A DNA stretch of 64,000 bases, taken from the NCBI GenBank assembly GCA_000802045.1, contig JUEF01000086.1:1-64000 (forward strand), given 5' to 3'. Source of the DNA: Peptococcaceae bacterium BICA1-8 (GTDB lineage: Bacteria; Bacillota; Peptococcia; Peptococcales; BICA1-8). The position numbers and the translations under genes were made by a program. A model generated the notes under the pieces. The model was not told the origin of the DNA and did not search any database. It saw only the letters and a list, made by a program, of their open reading frames with translations. Shown here in pieces: positions 27,240-37,432 of this stretch (positions are counted from its first letter, which is position 1; each line of letters begins with the position of its first letter).

Positions 27240-28772
27240 ATGACTTTTAAAGAAAATCATAAGATAATCTTGTACCTAGTATGCTATTTTCTTATTTCTT
27301 TTTTAGGTGCGGATTTTTCAACTAAAGTTGAAAGCATAATAATTTGGCCGGCCGCAGGAATGGCATTAGGTATTTTATTAATATTAGGGCTATCTTATTG
27401 GCCAATTATTTTTTTCGCTGACGTGTTCTCTTTTATATTAAATGGTTATCCTGTAAACATATCTTTACTTATAGGATTAGGTAATATGTTGACAGCCATA
27501 TCTGGTATGTATTTAGTTAACAGACAGATAGGTGCAGATTTTTTTAATACTATAGGAAATGTTCTAAAGTTTATCCTATATGCAGGAATTCTCAGCCCTA
27601 TTGTTAGTACTATATTTGCAGTTCTTAGCTGGAAAATGGGAGTGTTTTATCCCCATGGCCTTTGGTGCTTTATATTTGAATGGTGGTTTGCTCAGGTCGC
27701 GGGAATTATAATTCTTTCTCCACTCATATTGACTTGGGTCCAAAATAATAATATTATTTGGAATTATAAGAAACGTTTGGAATATATAGCTCTGCTTATT
27801 TTAATTGCTTTTACCAGTTATCTAATTTTCAACGGCCAAATAGGAAACAATCCCGTAAACGCCCTTACCTATAAATATTTGTTACTACCCTATTATTTCT
27901 GGCTGATATATTGGTATAGTCAGCGTGAAATAGCTACTACTACAGCTTTAGTTGCTATTATTGGAATATGGAGTACATATGATATTGGCATAGTAGATAG
28001 GACAACTGTTGATGAATTAATCTTGTCATCTCAATTTTTTCTGTGTTTTATCATGGCAACAGCACTTATTCTTTCTGCGATAGTTAATGAGAGAAGACAA
28101 ATGATGGAAAATATTGCCCGTTTTGAAAGGTTAAACTTAGTTGGAGAAATGGCTGCCAGCTTTGCACATGAATTAAGAAATCCCATAACAGTAGTTCGAG
28201 GGTATATTCAATTGCTATCAAATAGACCTGAACAAAAAGAACAAAAAGAAGTCTTTACTACAATTATTAATGAAATTGATAGAGCAAATTCTATAATAAC
28301 AGAGTATCTATTGCTTGCTAAAAATAGAAACCTAGATTTAAAAAGGAAAAACATTAATAAAATTATCCAAGTGCTTTTCCCTCTCATGCAGGCCGACGCA
28401 ATTCATTCCAATAAAAGTATTGATATTAAGCTCGGGGATATTCCGGAATTTCTTCTGGATGAAAATGAAATTCGTCAATTAATTCTTAATTTTGTTAAAA
28501 ATAGTTTAGAAGCTATGGGACCAAGTGGGATTCTAAATATTTCTACATATATGCATGATAATAAAGTTGTTTTAGTTTTTAAAGATCAAGGTAAAGGAAT
28601 ACCCAAGGATTTAATACCAAAGTTGGGAACACCCTTTTTTACAACTAAGAAAAATGGTACGGGATTAGGGCTTGCCGTAAGCTATAGTATTGCCGCAAGA
28701 CATAATGCCGTTATTAATGTTGAAAGTAATGCTAAGAGCACTACATTTTCGGTTAGTTTTGACCCTATATAA
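27240..28772 (+). CDS. MASE1-domain sensor histidine kinase
   Basis: 510 residues. The N-terminal ~280 residues form a MASE1-like membrane sensor of about eight helices (ADFSTKVESIIIWPAAG is typical). Then come a HisKA domain with the H-box AHELRNP (His310) and a HATPase domain with N, G1 (DQGKGIP) and G2 (GTGLGLAV) boxes. The H-box sequence is close to sporulation-type kinases. No response regulator is adjacent, so it is an orphan kinase and may feed a phosphorelay. The signal is unknown. Confidence 0.88.
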   Translation: MTFKENHKIILYLVCYFLISFLGADFSTKVESIIIWPAAGMALGILLILGLSYWPIIFFADVFSFILNGYPVNISLLIGLGNMLTAISGMYLVNRQIGADFFNTIGNVLKFILYAGILSPIVSTIFAVLSWKMGVFYPHGLWCFIFEWWFAQVAGIIILSPLILTWVQNNNIIWNYKKRLEYIALLILIAFTSYLIFNGQIGNNPVNALTYKYLLLPYYFWLIYWYSQREIATTTALVAIIGIWSTYDIGIVDRTTVDELILSSQFFLCFIMATALILSAIVNERRQMMENIARFERLNLVGEMAASFAHELRNPITVVRGYIQLLSNRPEQKEQKEVFTTIINEIDRANSIITEYLLLAKNRNLDLKRKNINKIIQVLFPLMQADAIHSNKSIDIKLGDIPEFLLDENEIRQLILNFVKNSLEAMGPSGILNISTYMHDNKVVLVFKDQGKGIPKDLIPKLGTPFFTTKKNGTGLGLAVSYSIAARHNAVINVESNAKSTTFSVSFDPI

Positions 28773-28814
28773 GGTATAATAAAGGATAATGTCATAATTA
28801 AGTGGAGGCTTTTA

Positions 28815-29423
28815 ATGGAAAAATTAATTCAAAAACTTAAAGAAAAAAATTTTCAAGCCTATTTAGCACAAGATAGTAATGAGGCGCGAAAAATTGCCCT
28901 AGGCTTAATCCCTCAAGGAACTACTATCGGGATGGGTAATTCTTTGACCCTTCGGGAAACCGGGATTTTTGATGAATTGGTTTCCGGGAAGTATAAAGTG
29001 ATAAACCAATTTGAAAAGGGAATATCACGGGAAGAAAACTTACAACGCCGAAAAAACAGTTTGTTGGCTGATGTATATTTTAGTAGTGTAAATGCTCTTA
29101 CCCAAGAAGGTGCGCTAGTTAACATAGATGGCAAGGGTAATCGGATAGCGGCTATTAGCTTTGGTCCGGAAAAAGTCATTTTAGTAGTTGGAAAAAACAA
29201 AGTTGTTGATAATGATGAGGGGGCGTGGCAAAGGCTAAAAAAAGCTGCACCCGCTCTTGCAAAAAAATTAGGTAGAAAAACACCCTGTGTAGAGACGGAA
29301 ATTTGTTCTGATTGTAAATCTCCTGAGCGAATTTGCCGTTTTTATTCAGTAATTCGCAGTCAAATGCCTGATGATAAAAATAGAATCCATGTAATCATGG
29401 TAAATGAAGATTTAGGTATCTAG
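28815..29423 (+). CDS. LutC/YkgG-like (LUD domain) protein
   Basis: 202 residues of the LUD fold: TTIGMGNSLTLRE, the central NALTQEGALVNIDGKGNR motif and FGPEKVILVVGKNK. The C-terminal part has CSDCKSPERICRF, a cysteine set common in stand-alone anaerobe members. LutC belongs to the lactate utilisation complex, but lutA and lutB are absent here, so the role is open. It follows the MASE1 kinase by 42 bp and may be co-transcribed. Confidence 0.82.
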   Translation: MEKLIQKLKEKNFQAYLAQDSNEARKIALGLIPQGTTIGMGNSLTLRETGIFDELVSGKYKVINQFEKGISREENLQRRKNSLLADVYFSSVNALTQEGALVNIDGKGNRIAAISFGPEKVILVVGKNKVVDNDEGAWQRLKKAAPALAKKLGRKTPCVETEICSDCKSPERICRFYSVIRSQMPDDKNRIHVIMVNEDLGI

Positions 29424-29434
29424 CCTTAAGTAAT

Positions 29435-29475
29435 AAAAAAACCTTAGTCCATTTAGTTGGACTAAGGTTTTTTTA
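29435..29475. terminator. Bidirectional terminator
   Basis: A perfect 17-bp stem with A-run and T-run on its flanks (29435-29451 with 29458-29474). It can end both the LUD transcript (+) and the dpp operon (-). Confidence 0.92.
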
Positions 29476-29596
29476 TTATTTAAAAAAAATATCATTCCTT
29501 TCGCTATGCTCAAGGAACAAAAAATTATAAAAGATGTTAATTCTAAATTTTCAATTTTCAATTCTTTCTCGAGTTAACTCAGTAGGTTTACCTACT

Positions 29597-30508
29597 CTAT
29601 TCTTTTAATCTGGGGTCTAAGGCATCCCTTAAGCCGTCACCTAATAAATTGAAACCTAACACCGTAAGCATGATAGCTAAACCGGGATACATAACTGACC
29701 AGGGTGCTTGACGCAAATAACCTCTACTGTCTGCTAACATTGCCCCCCATTCGGGCATAGGCGGCTGAGCACCTAGACCTAAAAAACTTAAGCCAGCAGC
29801 TTCCAAGATTGCCGTACCAATTGTCAGAGTTGCTTGAACAATTATTGGAGCGAGGCAGTTAGGTAGTACATGACGGAAAATAATTTGCATGTCTGTACAT
29901 CCGATAGCTTTACTAGCTTCTACATATTCAGTCTCTTTTACTGATAAAACTGAGGCACGAACAATTCGGGCAAATCTAGGTATATTTACGATACCAACAG
30001 CTATCATGGCATTTTTAAGACTGGGGCCTAAAACAGTAACTATGGCAAGTGCTAAAAGAATTGTGGGAAAAGCCAGCATTATATCTACTAGACGCATAAT
30101 CCCAACATCAATCCATCTGCCGTAGTATCCTGATAGCACACCTAGGGTTGTTCCAATTAGTAGGGCAATGCCTACGGAAATAACACCTATTTGTACAGAA
30201 ATACCTGCCCCATGGATGATTCTACTTAAGACATCACGACCCTGAGAATCTGTACCCAAGAGATACTTTTCCGATGGAGGCTGCTGTCGATCCTTTAATA
30301 ATCCATTTTCGGGGTCATGGGGTGCTAAAAAAGGAGCAAAGATGGCACAAAAAAATAAGATACCGATAATGATTGCACCAAACACAGCAATTTTGTTTTT
30401 CTTTAGTCTTTTAAAGGTATCCTGCCAGAGTCCGCCAGCTATTTCGAGCTTTTCATCTGTAAGTGGTTGAGGAGTAGTTCCTGTATTTATATCTTTAATA
30501 GTTTTCAT
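29597..30508 (-). CDS. dppC: Peptide ABC transporter permease (DppC-like)
   Basis: 303 residues, about six membrane segments, with the N-terminal extension typical of DppC/OppC and the EAA loop (EYVEASKAIGCTDMQIIFRHVLPN). It forms the channel with DppB, encoded just upstream. It is the last gene of the dppDFABC operon. Confidence 0.92.
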   Translation of the reverse strand: MKTIKDINTGTTPQPLTDEKLEIAGGLWQDTFKRLKKNKIAVFGAIIIGILFFCAIFAPFLAPHDPENGLLKDRQQPPSEKYLLGTDSQGRDVLSRIIHGAGISVQIGVISVGIALLIGTTLGVLSGYYGRWIDVGIMRLVDIMLAFPTILLALAIVTVLGPSLKNAMIAVGIVNIPRFARIVRASVLSVKETEYVEASKAIGCTDMQIIFRHVLPNCLAPIIVQATLTIGTAILEAAGLSFLGLGAQPPMPEWGAMLADSRGYLRQAPWSVMYPGLAIMLTVLGFNLLGDGLRDALDPRLKE

Positions 30509-30522
30509 AGTTACCTCCCAAC

Positions 30523-31527
30523 CTATTCTAGTTTGATTCTGGGATCAATATAATTATAAGTTAAATCAACAAGCAGGTTAACTAAGACAAAGCAGAATGA
30601 AATTAATAAGATGCCACCCTGGACAACAGGATAATCTCTAGCCATTATGGCCAGATACAACCTTCGGCCTAATCCCGGGTAAGAAAAAACAGTTTCAGTC
30701 ATTACAGCTCCCCCAAGTAATATACCAAATTGTAAGCCGATTACTGTAATTACCGGTAAAAAGGCATTTTTTATGGCATGCTTAAATATTACAATATTTT
30801 CCGGTAGGCCTTTTGCTCGGGCTGTTCTAATATAATCCTGACGCATTACTTCTAACATACTAGAGCGAGTCATCCGTGCAATTATTGCCATGGGAATGGT
30901 GGCCAATGCAAAACTAGGCATAAATAAGTGCCATAGAATATTTTTGAAGGCATTTAAGTTACCTGCTAAAAGTGAATCAAATAATAATAAATGGGTTATC
31001 CGAGGGACGTCAATTGCTACATCTAATCTGCCTGATGGGGGGAACCAGCCTAGTTTGTAGGCAAAGGCCCAAATCATTAATAAACCTAACCAGAAAATTG
31101 GCATAGAAACACCAACCAATGCCCCAACCATACTAAGATTATCGAAGATAGAATACTGCTTAACAGCGGCAATTGTCCCTGCTGCAATACCTACTACTAC
31201 TGCAATAATCATTGCTACTATTGTTAGCTCTAATGTGGCAGCAAAGGATATTAATAGCTCATAGGTTACTTTATCATTGGTGATAATTGATGTGCCTAAG
31301 TCTCCACTAAGAACATTCTTAAGAAAGTTAAAAAACTGGATATATAAAGGTTCATTTAAACCCAATTTTTCTTGTAAAGCCAGGATCGAAGCTTCATTTG
31401 CTCTTTCACCTAAAATTATGCGAGCAGGATCACCTGGAATCATGTGAATTATTGAAAAGGCAAGCAGGCTTACGCCGGTAAGTACTGGAATCAGCATCAG
31501 GAGTCTTTTTAAGATATAATTTACCAT
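30523..31527 (-). CDS. dppB: Peptide ABC transporter permease (DppB-like)
   Basis: 334 residues with six membrane segments. The N-terminus (YILKRLLMLIPVLTGVS) and the EAA loop (DYIRTARAKGLPENIVIFKHAIKNA) are typical of DppB/OppB. GGGAGG lies upstream. It is preceded by an intercistronic hairpin after the binding-protein gene. Confidence 0.93.
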   Translation of the reverse strand: MVNYILKRLLMLIPVLTGVSLLAFSIIHMIPGDPARIILGERANEASILALQEKLGLNEPLYIQFFNFLKNVLSGDLGTSIITNDKVTYELLISFAATLELTIVAMIIAVVVGIAAGTIAAVKQYSIFDNLSMVGALVGVSMPIFWLGLLMIWAFAYKLGWFPPSGRLDVAIDVPRITHLLLFDSLLAGNLNAFKNILWHLFMPSFALATIPMAIIARMTRSSMLEVMRQDYIRTARAKGLPENIVIFKHAIKNAFLPVITVIGLQFGILLGGAVMTETVFSYPGLGRRLYLAIMARDYPVVQGGILLISFCFVLVNLLVDLTYNYIDPRIKLE

Positions 31528-31591
31528 TTAGTTACTGCCTCCCTTATACCCGAAAAAAAGTTAATTTCTTGTCTGGTAGAGATTGAATTAT

Positions 31592-31612
31592 GGGGAGCCA
31601 CTAAGGCCCCCC
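31592..31612 (-). promoter_or_regulatory. Intercistronic hairpin between dppA and dppB
   Basis: A GC-rich stem (GGGG-GCC with GGC-CCCC, one mismatch) lies in the 104-bp gap between the binding protein and permease genes and has no T-run. Such hairpins commonly stabilise the upstream mRNA so that binding protein exceeds permease. Confidence 0.5.
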
Positions 31613-31631
31613 AAGTTAGTTTATTATGATT

Positions 31632-33266
31632 TTATTCAATATCAACTTTCCAGAAGGTAGACTCTCCTCCTGTTGGGTGTGGTATGAAGTTTTTGACCGA
31701 TTTTTTAGCAGCTATAGGAGGTGTCGAATGTACTAAGGGTATCCAAGGTGCATCTTCATGGATGATAACCTGAGCTTCCTCATATAATTTAGCTCTCTTA
31801 GCTTGGTCAGTTTCTTTTTGAGCTGCGATTAACATGTCATGGACTTTGTCGCTTTTGTAGAAGGCAAAGTTTCCAGCTGAACCCACTTTTGCATTATCCT
31901 TATCTAAAAGAACGTATAAAAAGTTATCCGGGTCACCGTTATCACCGTTCCAGCCGATTAGATACATGGAGTGCTCGCCGAATTCACCTTTTTCTAGGTA
32001 AGTTCCCCAATCCATTGTTACTATCTCAGCTTCTACACCTATGGCAGCAAACTGTTGCTGCATTGCAGTAGCAATTTCCTTGGGCTGTGGCATATACGGA
32101 CGGGCTACAGGCATAGCCCACAGCTCGGTTTTAAAGCCGTTGGGATAGCCAGCTTCTGCTAACAAAGCTTTGGCCTTTGCTGGGTCATACTCATAGTCCT
32201 GGACGGCATCATTATAGCCCCATAAAGATGGTGGCAATGGATTTTTAGCGGGTTTAGCTAAGCCTGCATAAAAGGCGTCTATCAAGGCTTTCTTATCAAT
32301 AGCATGGTTTAAGGCTCTTCTGACAAGCACATTGTCAAACGGTTCCTTCTCATTATGTAGTGCTAGGTAACCTACGTTCATACTTGGTCTATGTAATAAC
32401 TGCAAATTGGAGTCTTGCTCAACAATGGTGGAATCCTCAGGACTTAAACCTATCATAATATCAATGGTGCCTGCCTGCAGTTCCATTAAACGGGCAGAAT
32501 TATCGGGTATTGCTCTAAATATTAACTTATCCAGCTTGGGGCCTTCACCCCAGTAGTCCCCGTTCTTTTCTAGAACAATTTTATCATCTTTAAGCCACTC
32601 GACAAATTTGAAGGGACCTGTACCAACAGGATTTTTAAAGAAGTCTTTTCCGTATTTTTTAATAGCGTCTGGACTAGAAATACCAAAGCAAGGCATTCCC
32701 AGGTTATTGATAAATGGGGCAAATGGTTGAGTGAGCTCAACTTCTACAGTTAGTTCATCTACTGCTCTAACTTCTTTGACAACACCAGGATACCCGCCAA
32801 ACATATATCCCCAATATTCGAAAGCCTCTCCTTCAAAGCGGTAAGCATTATCTTCAAACATCCACCTGTCAAAATTGAATTTCACTGCTTCAGCATTAAG
32901 AGGTGTGCCATCGTGGAATTTGACACCTTCTCGTAAGTTAAAGGTCCAAATTAAGCCGTCTTTGTCTTTGGGTCCCCATGTTTTTGCCAATCCAGGAATA
33001 ATATTTGTGTTATCATCCTCATAATCTACTAAAGTATCAGTAATATTTCTAGATACATAAAAGGATTCACCATCTGTAACATTGGCGGGGTCTAGGCCAA
33101 CACTATCGCCGCCCCGGGCAAAAACCAGTACTTTTTCCTTTACTTCTGGCTCTTTAGGTGCTTCAGCCTCTTGTTTGGGCTCGGGAGTGGTACCACCACA
33201 GCCGGCAAAAATCAGAGACAAACTTAAAAGCGCTATAAATACTAAAATCCATTTCTTTCCTTGCAT
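31632..33266 (-). CDS. dppA: Peptide ABC transporter substrate-binding lipoprotein (DppA-like)
   Basis: 544 residues with a lipoprotein signal (FAGC, Cys23), a Pro/Glu-rich linker, then a family 5 solute-binding fold: DPANVTDGESFYVSRNITDTL, GVKFHDGTPLNAEAVKFN, and VRRALNHAIDK. It captures peptides (or possibly a nickel chelate) outside the membrane and delivers them to DppBC. The substrate cannot be fixed by eye. Confidence 0.92.
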   Translation of the reverse strand: MQGKKWILVFIALLSLSLIFAGCGGTTPEPKQEAEAPKEPEVKEKVLVFARGGDSVGLDPANVTDGESFYVSRNITDTLVDYEDDNTNIIPGLAKTWGPKDKDGLIWTFNLREGVKFHDGTPLNAEAVKFNFDRWMFEDNAYRFEGEAFEYWGYMFGGYPGVVKEVRAVDELTVEVELTQPFAPFINNLGMPCFGISSPDAIKKYGKDFFKNPVGTGPFKFVEWLKDDKIVLEKNGDYWGEGPKLDKLIFRAIPDNSARLMELQAGTIDIMIGLSPEDSTIVEQDSNLQLLHRPSMNVGYLALHNEKEPFDNVLVRRALNHAIDKKALIDAFYAGLAKPAKNPLPPSLWGYNDAVQDYEYDPAKAKALLAEAGYPNGFKTELWAMPVARPYMPQPKEIATAMQQQFAAIGVEAEIVTMDWGTYLEKGEFGEHSMYLIGWNGDNGDPDNFLYVLLDKDNAKVGSAGNFAFYKSDKVHDMLIAAQKETDQAKRAKLYEEAQVIIHEDAPWIPLVHSTPPIAAKKSVKNFIPHPTGGESTFWKVDIE

Positions 33267-33287
33267 TTTTATACCCCCTCGTATCTA

Positions 33288-34310
33288 TTAGTAATTAATT
33301 GGTAGACTGGTTTTATCTGTTCCTTTACACCTCCTCTGCTCGGAATCTAGATTATGGCATGAGACCAGATGTTTGGTTTTATGTTCTTTTAAGACCGGTT
33401 TTTCATGTCGGCAAATATCTAAAGCTTGTGGACACCGGGTATGGAAGTTACAGCCCGATGGTGGATTAATTGGACTTGGCACATCACCCTCTAAAAGAAT
33501 TCTGTTCTTTTTTAATCCGGGATTAGGAATAGGAATTGCTGAAAACAAAGCTTGGGAATAAGGGTGCATGGGTTCCTTGTAAAGATTTTTATAGTCAGCT
33601 AATTCCACAATTCTACCTAAGTACATTACGGCAACCCTGTTACTTATATGCTTTACTACACTTAGGTCATGGGCAATAAACAATAAAGTTAAACTAAATT
33701 CCTTTTGAAGGTCCTTTAATAAATTGATAACCTGAGCTTGAATAGAAACATCCAGCGCAGATACCGGTTCATCACAAACAATTAGCTTGGGATTAACACT
33801 AAGGGCTCTAGCAATTCCAATTCGCTGTCTCTGCCCACCGCTGAACTCATGGGGGTACCGGGAAGTATGGTAGGAGCTTAATCCTACAATTTCCAATAGC
33901 TCCTGAACCCTTTTTTCTTGAGTTTTTCTGGTTCCTATTCCAAAATTACGCATGGGTTCAGCAATCATATCTCCTATAGTAAGCCGCGGATTCAGTGAGG
34001 CATAGGGATCCTGAAATATTATCTGGATATCTTTACGCAACAGCCGCATCTCTGAGCTATCAAGCTTGGCAATATCCTGGCCATTAAAAAGAATTTGACC
34101 GGAGGTAGGTTCTAATAATCTTAAAATACAGCGGCCTGTCGTTGATTTACCACAGCCGCTTTCACCTACTAGACCTAAGGTTTCTCCTTTGTTTATAGTA
34201 AATGAAATATCGTCAATTGCTTTGACAGCACCAACTGGTTTAGAAAGAATACCTTTAGTAATGGGAAAGTATTTAATAAGATTTTTAACTTCTAAGATAG
34301 ATTCGGACAT
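33288..34310 (-). CDS. dppF: Peptide ABC transporter ATPase (DppF/OppF-like)
   Basis: 340 residues from the ATG at 34310, preceded by GAGGGG; an ATG four codons upstream overlaps that site. Walker A GESGCGKST, signature SGGQRQR, Walker B LIVCDEP, and the oligopeptide-type C-terminal cysteine region (CNFHTRCPQALDIC), which binds a cluster in this family. It heterodimerises with the DppD-like ATPase encoded 16 bp upstream. Confidence 0.93.
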   Translation of the reverse strand: MSESILEVKNLIKYFPITKGILSKPVGAVKAIDDISFTINKGETLGLVGESGCGKSTTGRCILRLLEPTSGQILFNGQDIAKLDSSEMRLLRKDIQIIFQDPYASLNPRLTIGDMIAEPMRNFGIGTRKTQEKRVQELLEIVGLSSYHTSRYPHEFSGGQRQRIGIARALSVNPKLIVCDEPVSALDVSIQAQVINLLKDLQKEFSLTLLFIAHDLSVVKHISNRVAVMYLGRIVELADYKNLYKEPMHPYSQALFSAIPIPNPGLKKNRILLEGDVPSPINPPSGCNFHTRCPQALDICRHEKPVLKEHKTKHLVSCHNLDSEQRRCKGTDKTSLPINY

Positions 34311-34325
34311 AAAACCCCTCATTTC

Positions 34326-35297
34326 CTAATACAAGTGACAAGCTACCATATGACCTTGATCAACTTCTACAAGTGGAGGATCAGCAATTAGGCATATTCC
34401 TTGAGCTTCCTTGCAGCGATCTGAAAAGCTGCATCCTAGAGGCAAATTGCGTAGGTCTGGGGGGCTGCCTTCAATTGGTTCAAGTCTTGCTTGGTTTTCA
34501 TCATCGAGCTTTGGAAGTGATGAAAGTAAACCCCAGGTATATGGATGCTTTGGTTTAGAAAATAGTGTATCTACATCTGTAATTTCTACTGGTTTTCCAG
34601 CATACATAACTAGGACGTTATCACATAATTCTGCAACAACCCCTAAGTCATGGGTAATCATGATTATAGCTGTGTCATATTCCGCTTTTAATTGATTCAT
34701 TAAATCCAGTATTTGAGCTTGAATTGTGACATCAAGTGCTGTTGTCGGTTCATCTGCAATCAATAATTCCGGATTACAGGATAAGGCCATAGCAATCATT
34801 GCTCTCTGACGCATACCGCCGCTAAAGTGATGGGGATAATCATTGACCCTTGCTGCAGCCTGAGGAATACCTACTTTGTCAAGCATTTCAACTGCTTTTT
34901 TCCAAGCAGCCTTTTTATTGAGTTTTTGGTGAAAAACAATAGCTTCTGCAATTTGCTCACCTATTTTCAACACAGGATTTAAGGAAGTCATGGGATCCTG
35001 AAAAATCATGGCTATTTCATTACCCCGAATTTTCCTCATTTCTTTCTCCGAGGCTTGAAGTAGGTCAAGATTTTTAAATCTTATTTGCCCGTCAATTATT
35101 TTGCCTGGAGGAGTAGGTATTAGGCCCATTATTGATAGTGCAGTAATTGATTTTCCTGAGCCTGATTCTCCAACTATACCTAATGTTTGCCCTTTATTTA
35201 AAGTAAAACCAATTCCATCAACAGCCTTAACAGTACCTGCTTCTGTAAAGAAATGGGTTTTTAAATTGCAAACTTCTAAAATTACTTGTTCTGTCAA
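34326..35297 (-). CDS. dppD: Peptide ABC transporter ATPase (DppD/OppD-like)
   Basis: 323 residues from a TTG at 35297, chosen because AGGGGG lies 8-9 bases upstream and the family N-terminus (ILEVCNLKTHF) follows directly; the open frame extends upstream without support. Walker A GESGSGKS, signature SGGMRQR, Walker B LLIADEP, and the C-terminal CSFSDRCKEAQGIC region are present. It is the first gene of the operon, about 165 bp downstream of the response regulator gene on the same strand. Confidence 0.92.
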   Translation of the reverse strand: MTEQVILEVCNLKTHFFTEAGTVKAVDGIGFTLNKGQTLGIVGESGSGKSITALSIMGLIPTPPGKIIDGQIRFKNLDLLQASEKEMRKIRGNEIAMIFQDPMTSLNPVLKIGEQIAEAIVFHQKLNKKAAWKKAVEMLDKVGIPQAAARVNDYPHHFSGGMRQRAMIAMALSCNPELLIADEPTTALDVTIQAQILDLMNQLKAEYDTAIIMITHDLGVVAELCDNVLVMYAGKPVEITDVDTLFSKPKHPYTWGLLSSLPKLDDENQARLEPIEGSPPDLRNLPLGCSFSDRCKEAQGICLIADPPLVEVDQGHMVACHLY

Positions 35298-35406
35298 GTG
35301 ACATCCCCCTAAACTGAAATATAACAGAAATATTAAATAGTGCTGATATATTACAGAATAACATAAGCATATCCAGTTTCTTATTTTTTCTCTTTTTTCT
35401 CTAATC

Positions 35407-35432
35407 AAAAATAAAAACCCTATCCACGAGGG
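35407..35432 (-). terminator. Terminator after the response regulator gene
   Basis: On the minus strand CCCT pairs with AGGG around a 7-base loop, followed by TTTTTATTTTT. The stem is short but the T-run is strong. It separates the two-component operon from dppD. Confidence 0.45.
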
Positions 35433-35461
35433 AAGAGTTATTTTAAGTGATAAATAGCTTA

Positions 35462-36076
35462 TTAATTTGTCTTAATCCAATATACATTTTTAGGCCTTCC
35501 TAATTTCCCGTAATCGTACTCAGTTCCTACTAGTTCTTCTTGGACTAAGTGTGATAAATAACGATGGACTGTTTGGTAGGCCAGATTTGTACCTTGGGCA
35601 ATTTCTTCAATTAACATAGGCTTTTCAAGTTTTTCCAAAAAACTGATAATTATAGCTTGGGTGTTTTTATTAATACCTTTAATTACATAGGCGCTTTCCT
35701 GTCTTTGCGTTAGTTCGGCTACTTTAAGATTTATCATTATTCTGGCTATTAAGTCTGGTGCCTTAATGGGTTTTAAAGCGAAATCTGTTGCTCCTTCCTT
35801 TAAAAGTTCATTAGCTAGTTCCTGTCTCTCATCTATTGTTAAAACTAGGATAGGTATTTTTTTATCAAGCTCCCGAATAGCTTTTATGGTCATTAATCCA
35901 TCTAAAACTGGCATATGATAGTCCGCTATAACTAAATCAAATCTAGTAGTTTTAAAAAGCTGTAAGCCAATTTGACCATTATTAGCTAATTGTGTTTGCC
36001 AGCCCCCATGACTGCATATTTCCTTTAGTGTATATTGAATATCAGCGTTGTCTTCAATTATTAGTATTTTAGTCAT
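35462..36076 (-). CDS. Response regulator with winged HTH output domain
   Basis: 204 residues. Receiver domain with phospho-acceptor Asp52 (LVIADYHMP), acidic pair near residues 8-9, and conserved Thr and Lys positions. The C-terminal ~60 residues are a helix-turn-helix (IEEIAQGTNLAYQTVHRYLSHL) of the CitB/DctR-like type. It is translated directly after its kinase, with a 1-base stop/start overlap. Position suggests control of the downstream peptide transporter. Confidence 0.9.
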   Translation of the reverse strand: MTKILIIEDNADIQYTLKEICSHGGWQTQLANNGQIGLQLFKTTRFDLVIADYHMPVLDGLMTIKAIRELDKKIPILVLTIDERQELANELLKEGATDFALKPIKAPDLIARIMINLKVAELTQRQESAYVIKGINKNTQAIIISFLEKLEKPMLIEEIAQGTNLAYQTVHRYLSHLVQEELVGTEYDYGKLGRPKNVYWIKTN

Positions 36077-37425
36077 TAGCTTTCAACTCCCGGCAAAACA
36101 ATTTGAATTACAGTACCCTTGCCTAGAATACTAGAAGCTTTTATCAGGCCACTATGATCTTCAATGACTTTTTTCACAAAGCTCATTCCTAAACCCCTTG
36201 ATTTATTCTTGGTAGAAAAACCGACATTCCATATATTTGCTAAATTTACCTGGGATATGCCACTACCATTATCAATTATTGTAAAAAGAACTTTATTATC
36301 TTTATCGCTGTTTATTTTAATAAAAATTAGAGGGTTTGACTCTGAACTAACAGCATGAATAGCGTTTTCAATTACGTTTATTAGTGCTCGGGCCATTCTG
36401 ATTCTATTAATATTTATTTGAGGTAAGTTAGGTGCAATTTTAAAGCAGACTTGTGGATTGGCATTTTTGACAATTACATTTGCTCGAACAAAGTTGATAA
36501 AATCTTCAATATTAATTACTTTTCTCTTTTCATTATGCAAAAACTCCGAAATCATATCATTAACAGCTTCTACAGAATCTCCAATTTTCTGACAATATTC
36601 TTTTATTTGAGGATCGTTGACTTTAATTTCAATTAAGGAATTTAGACCTGCAGTTGTCACTAAGGGCGACTTTAGGTCATGAATAAGAAAATGCAGTTCT
36701 TGCCAAACCTGGGCTTCTTCAGCCAGCATCTGCATCTTGAGCAGTTCCTTTTCTTTTTGCTTTTCTCTCTGTTCACTCTCTAATCGTCTTGAGTATAAAA
36801 TCGATAAGAGAATAGAGAAGACTGCACCAATTGTAAAGGGAAGAAAAAAGGCAAAGCTGACAAAATTTAAAATACTGGTTCTACTCAAATAGCTTGCGCT
36901 AATTTTAATGTTAGTGACTAAGTCGCTATAACCTACCCCATATTGGTTTAGCCAAGGCGATAATAATAAACACGAAAATGCTAATTTGAGTTGAAATAAG
37001 ACAAAAAGGCTAGAGAAAAAGCTGTCATAATTATTCTGAAAGATAGCTAATAAAATTATTTGGACAATTAACATTGAACTTATAGTGATTAGTTCAAAGG
37101 CAGAATCATAGGTATTGAGAGTAATAAAATAAAAGCAAAGTGTAATAGCAAATAGATAAAAAACTTTTAGCACAAGGTTTGTGCGTTGAAAGTAAAAATA
37201 AACAAAACTATAGCTAAAGATAAATACGGGCAAATCATAAAGGGTCTCATAAATAATTGTTTTAATAGCAGCAATGATTAGCAAGCCATTATTATTGGAG
37301 ATTATGCTCCTTTCTAGATCTTCTAAAATTTGAAATGAAAAAGGCAGCAGCAAATACTTTAGTAAATAGGTAGATAAGAAAAAAGCTAGAATTAAAGAAA
37401 CCCACCAAAAAAGTTTTTTATTCAT
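36076..37425 (-). CDS. Membrane sensor histidine kinase
   Basis: 449 residues: about six membrane helices up to residue ~215, a short coiled coil, then an H-box FLIHDLKSPL (His249) and a HATPase domain with DNGSGI and SRGLGMSF boxes. It lies between a DUF6305 lipoprotein gene (7 bp upstream) and its response regulator. This order suggests the lipoprotein acts as an extracellular sensory partner. Confidence 0.88.
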   Translation of the reverse strand: MNKKLFWWVSLILAFFLSTYLLKYLLLPFSFQILEDLERSIISNNNGLLIIAAIKTIIYETLYDLPVFIFSYSFVYFYFQRTNLVLKVFYLFAITLCFYFITLNTYDSAFELITISSMLIVQIILLAIFQNNYDSFFSSLFVLFQLKLAFSCLLLSPWLNQYGVGYSDLVTNIKISASYLSRTSILNFVSFAFFLPFTIGAVFSILLSILYSRRLESEQREKQKEKELLKMQMLAEEAQVWQELHFLIHDLKSPLVTTAGLNSLIEIKVNDPQIKEYCQKIGDSVEAVNDMISEFLHNEKRKVINIEDFINFVRANVIVKNANPQVCFKIAPNLPQININRIRMARALINVIENAIHAVSSESNPLIFIKINSDKDNKVLFTIIDNGSGISQVNLANIWNVGFSTKNKSRGLGMSFVKKVIEDHSGLIKASSILGKGTVIQIVLPGVES

Positions 37426-37432
37426 AAGTCAC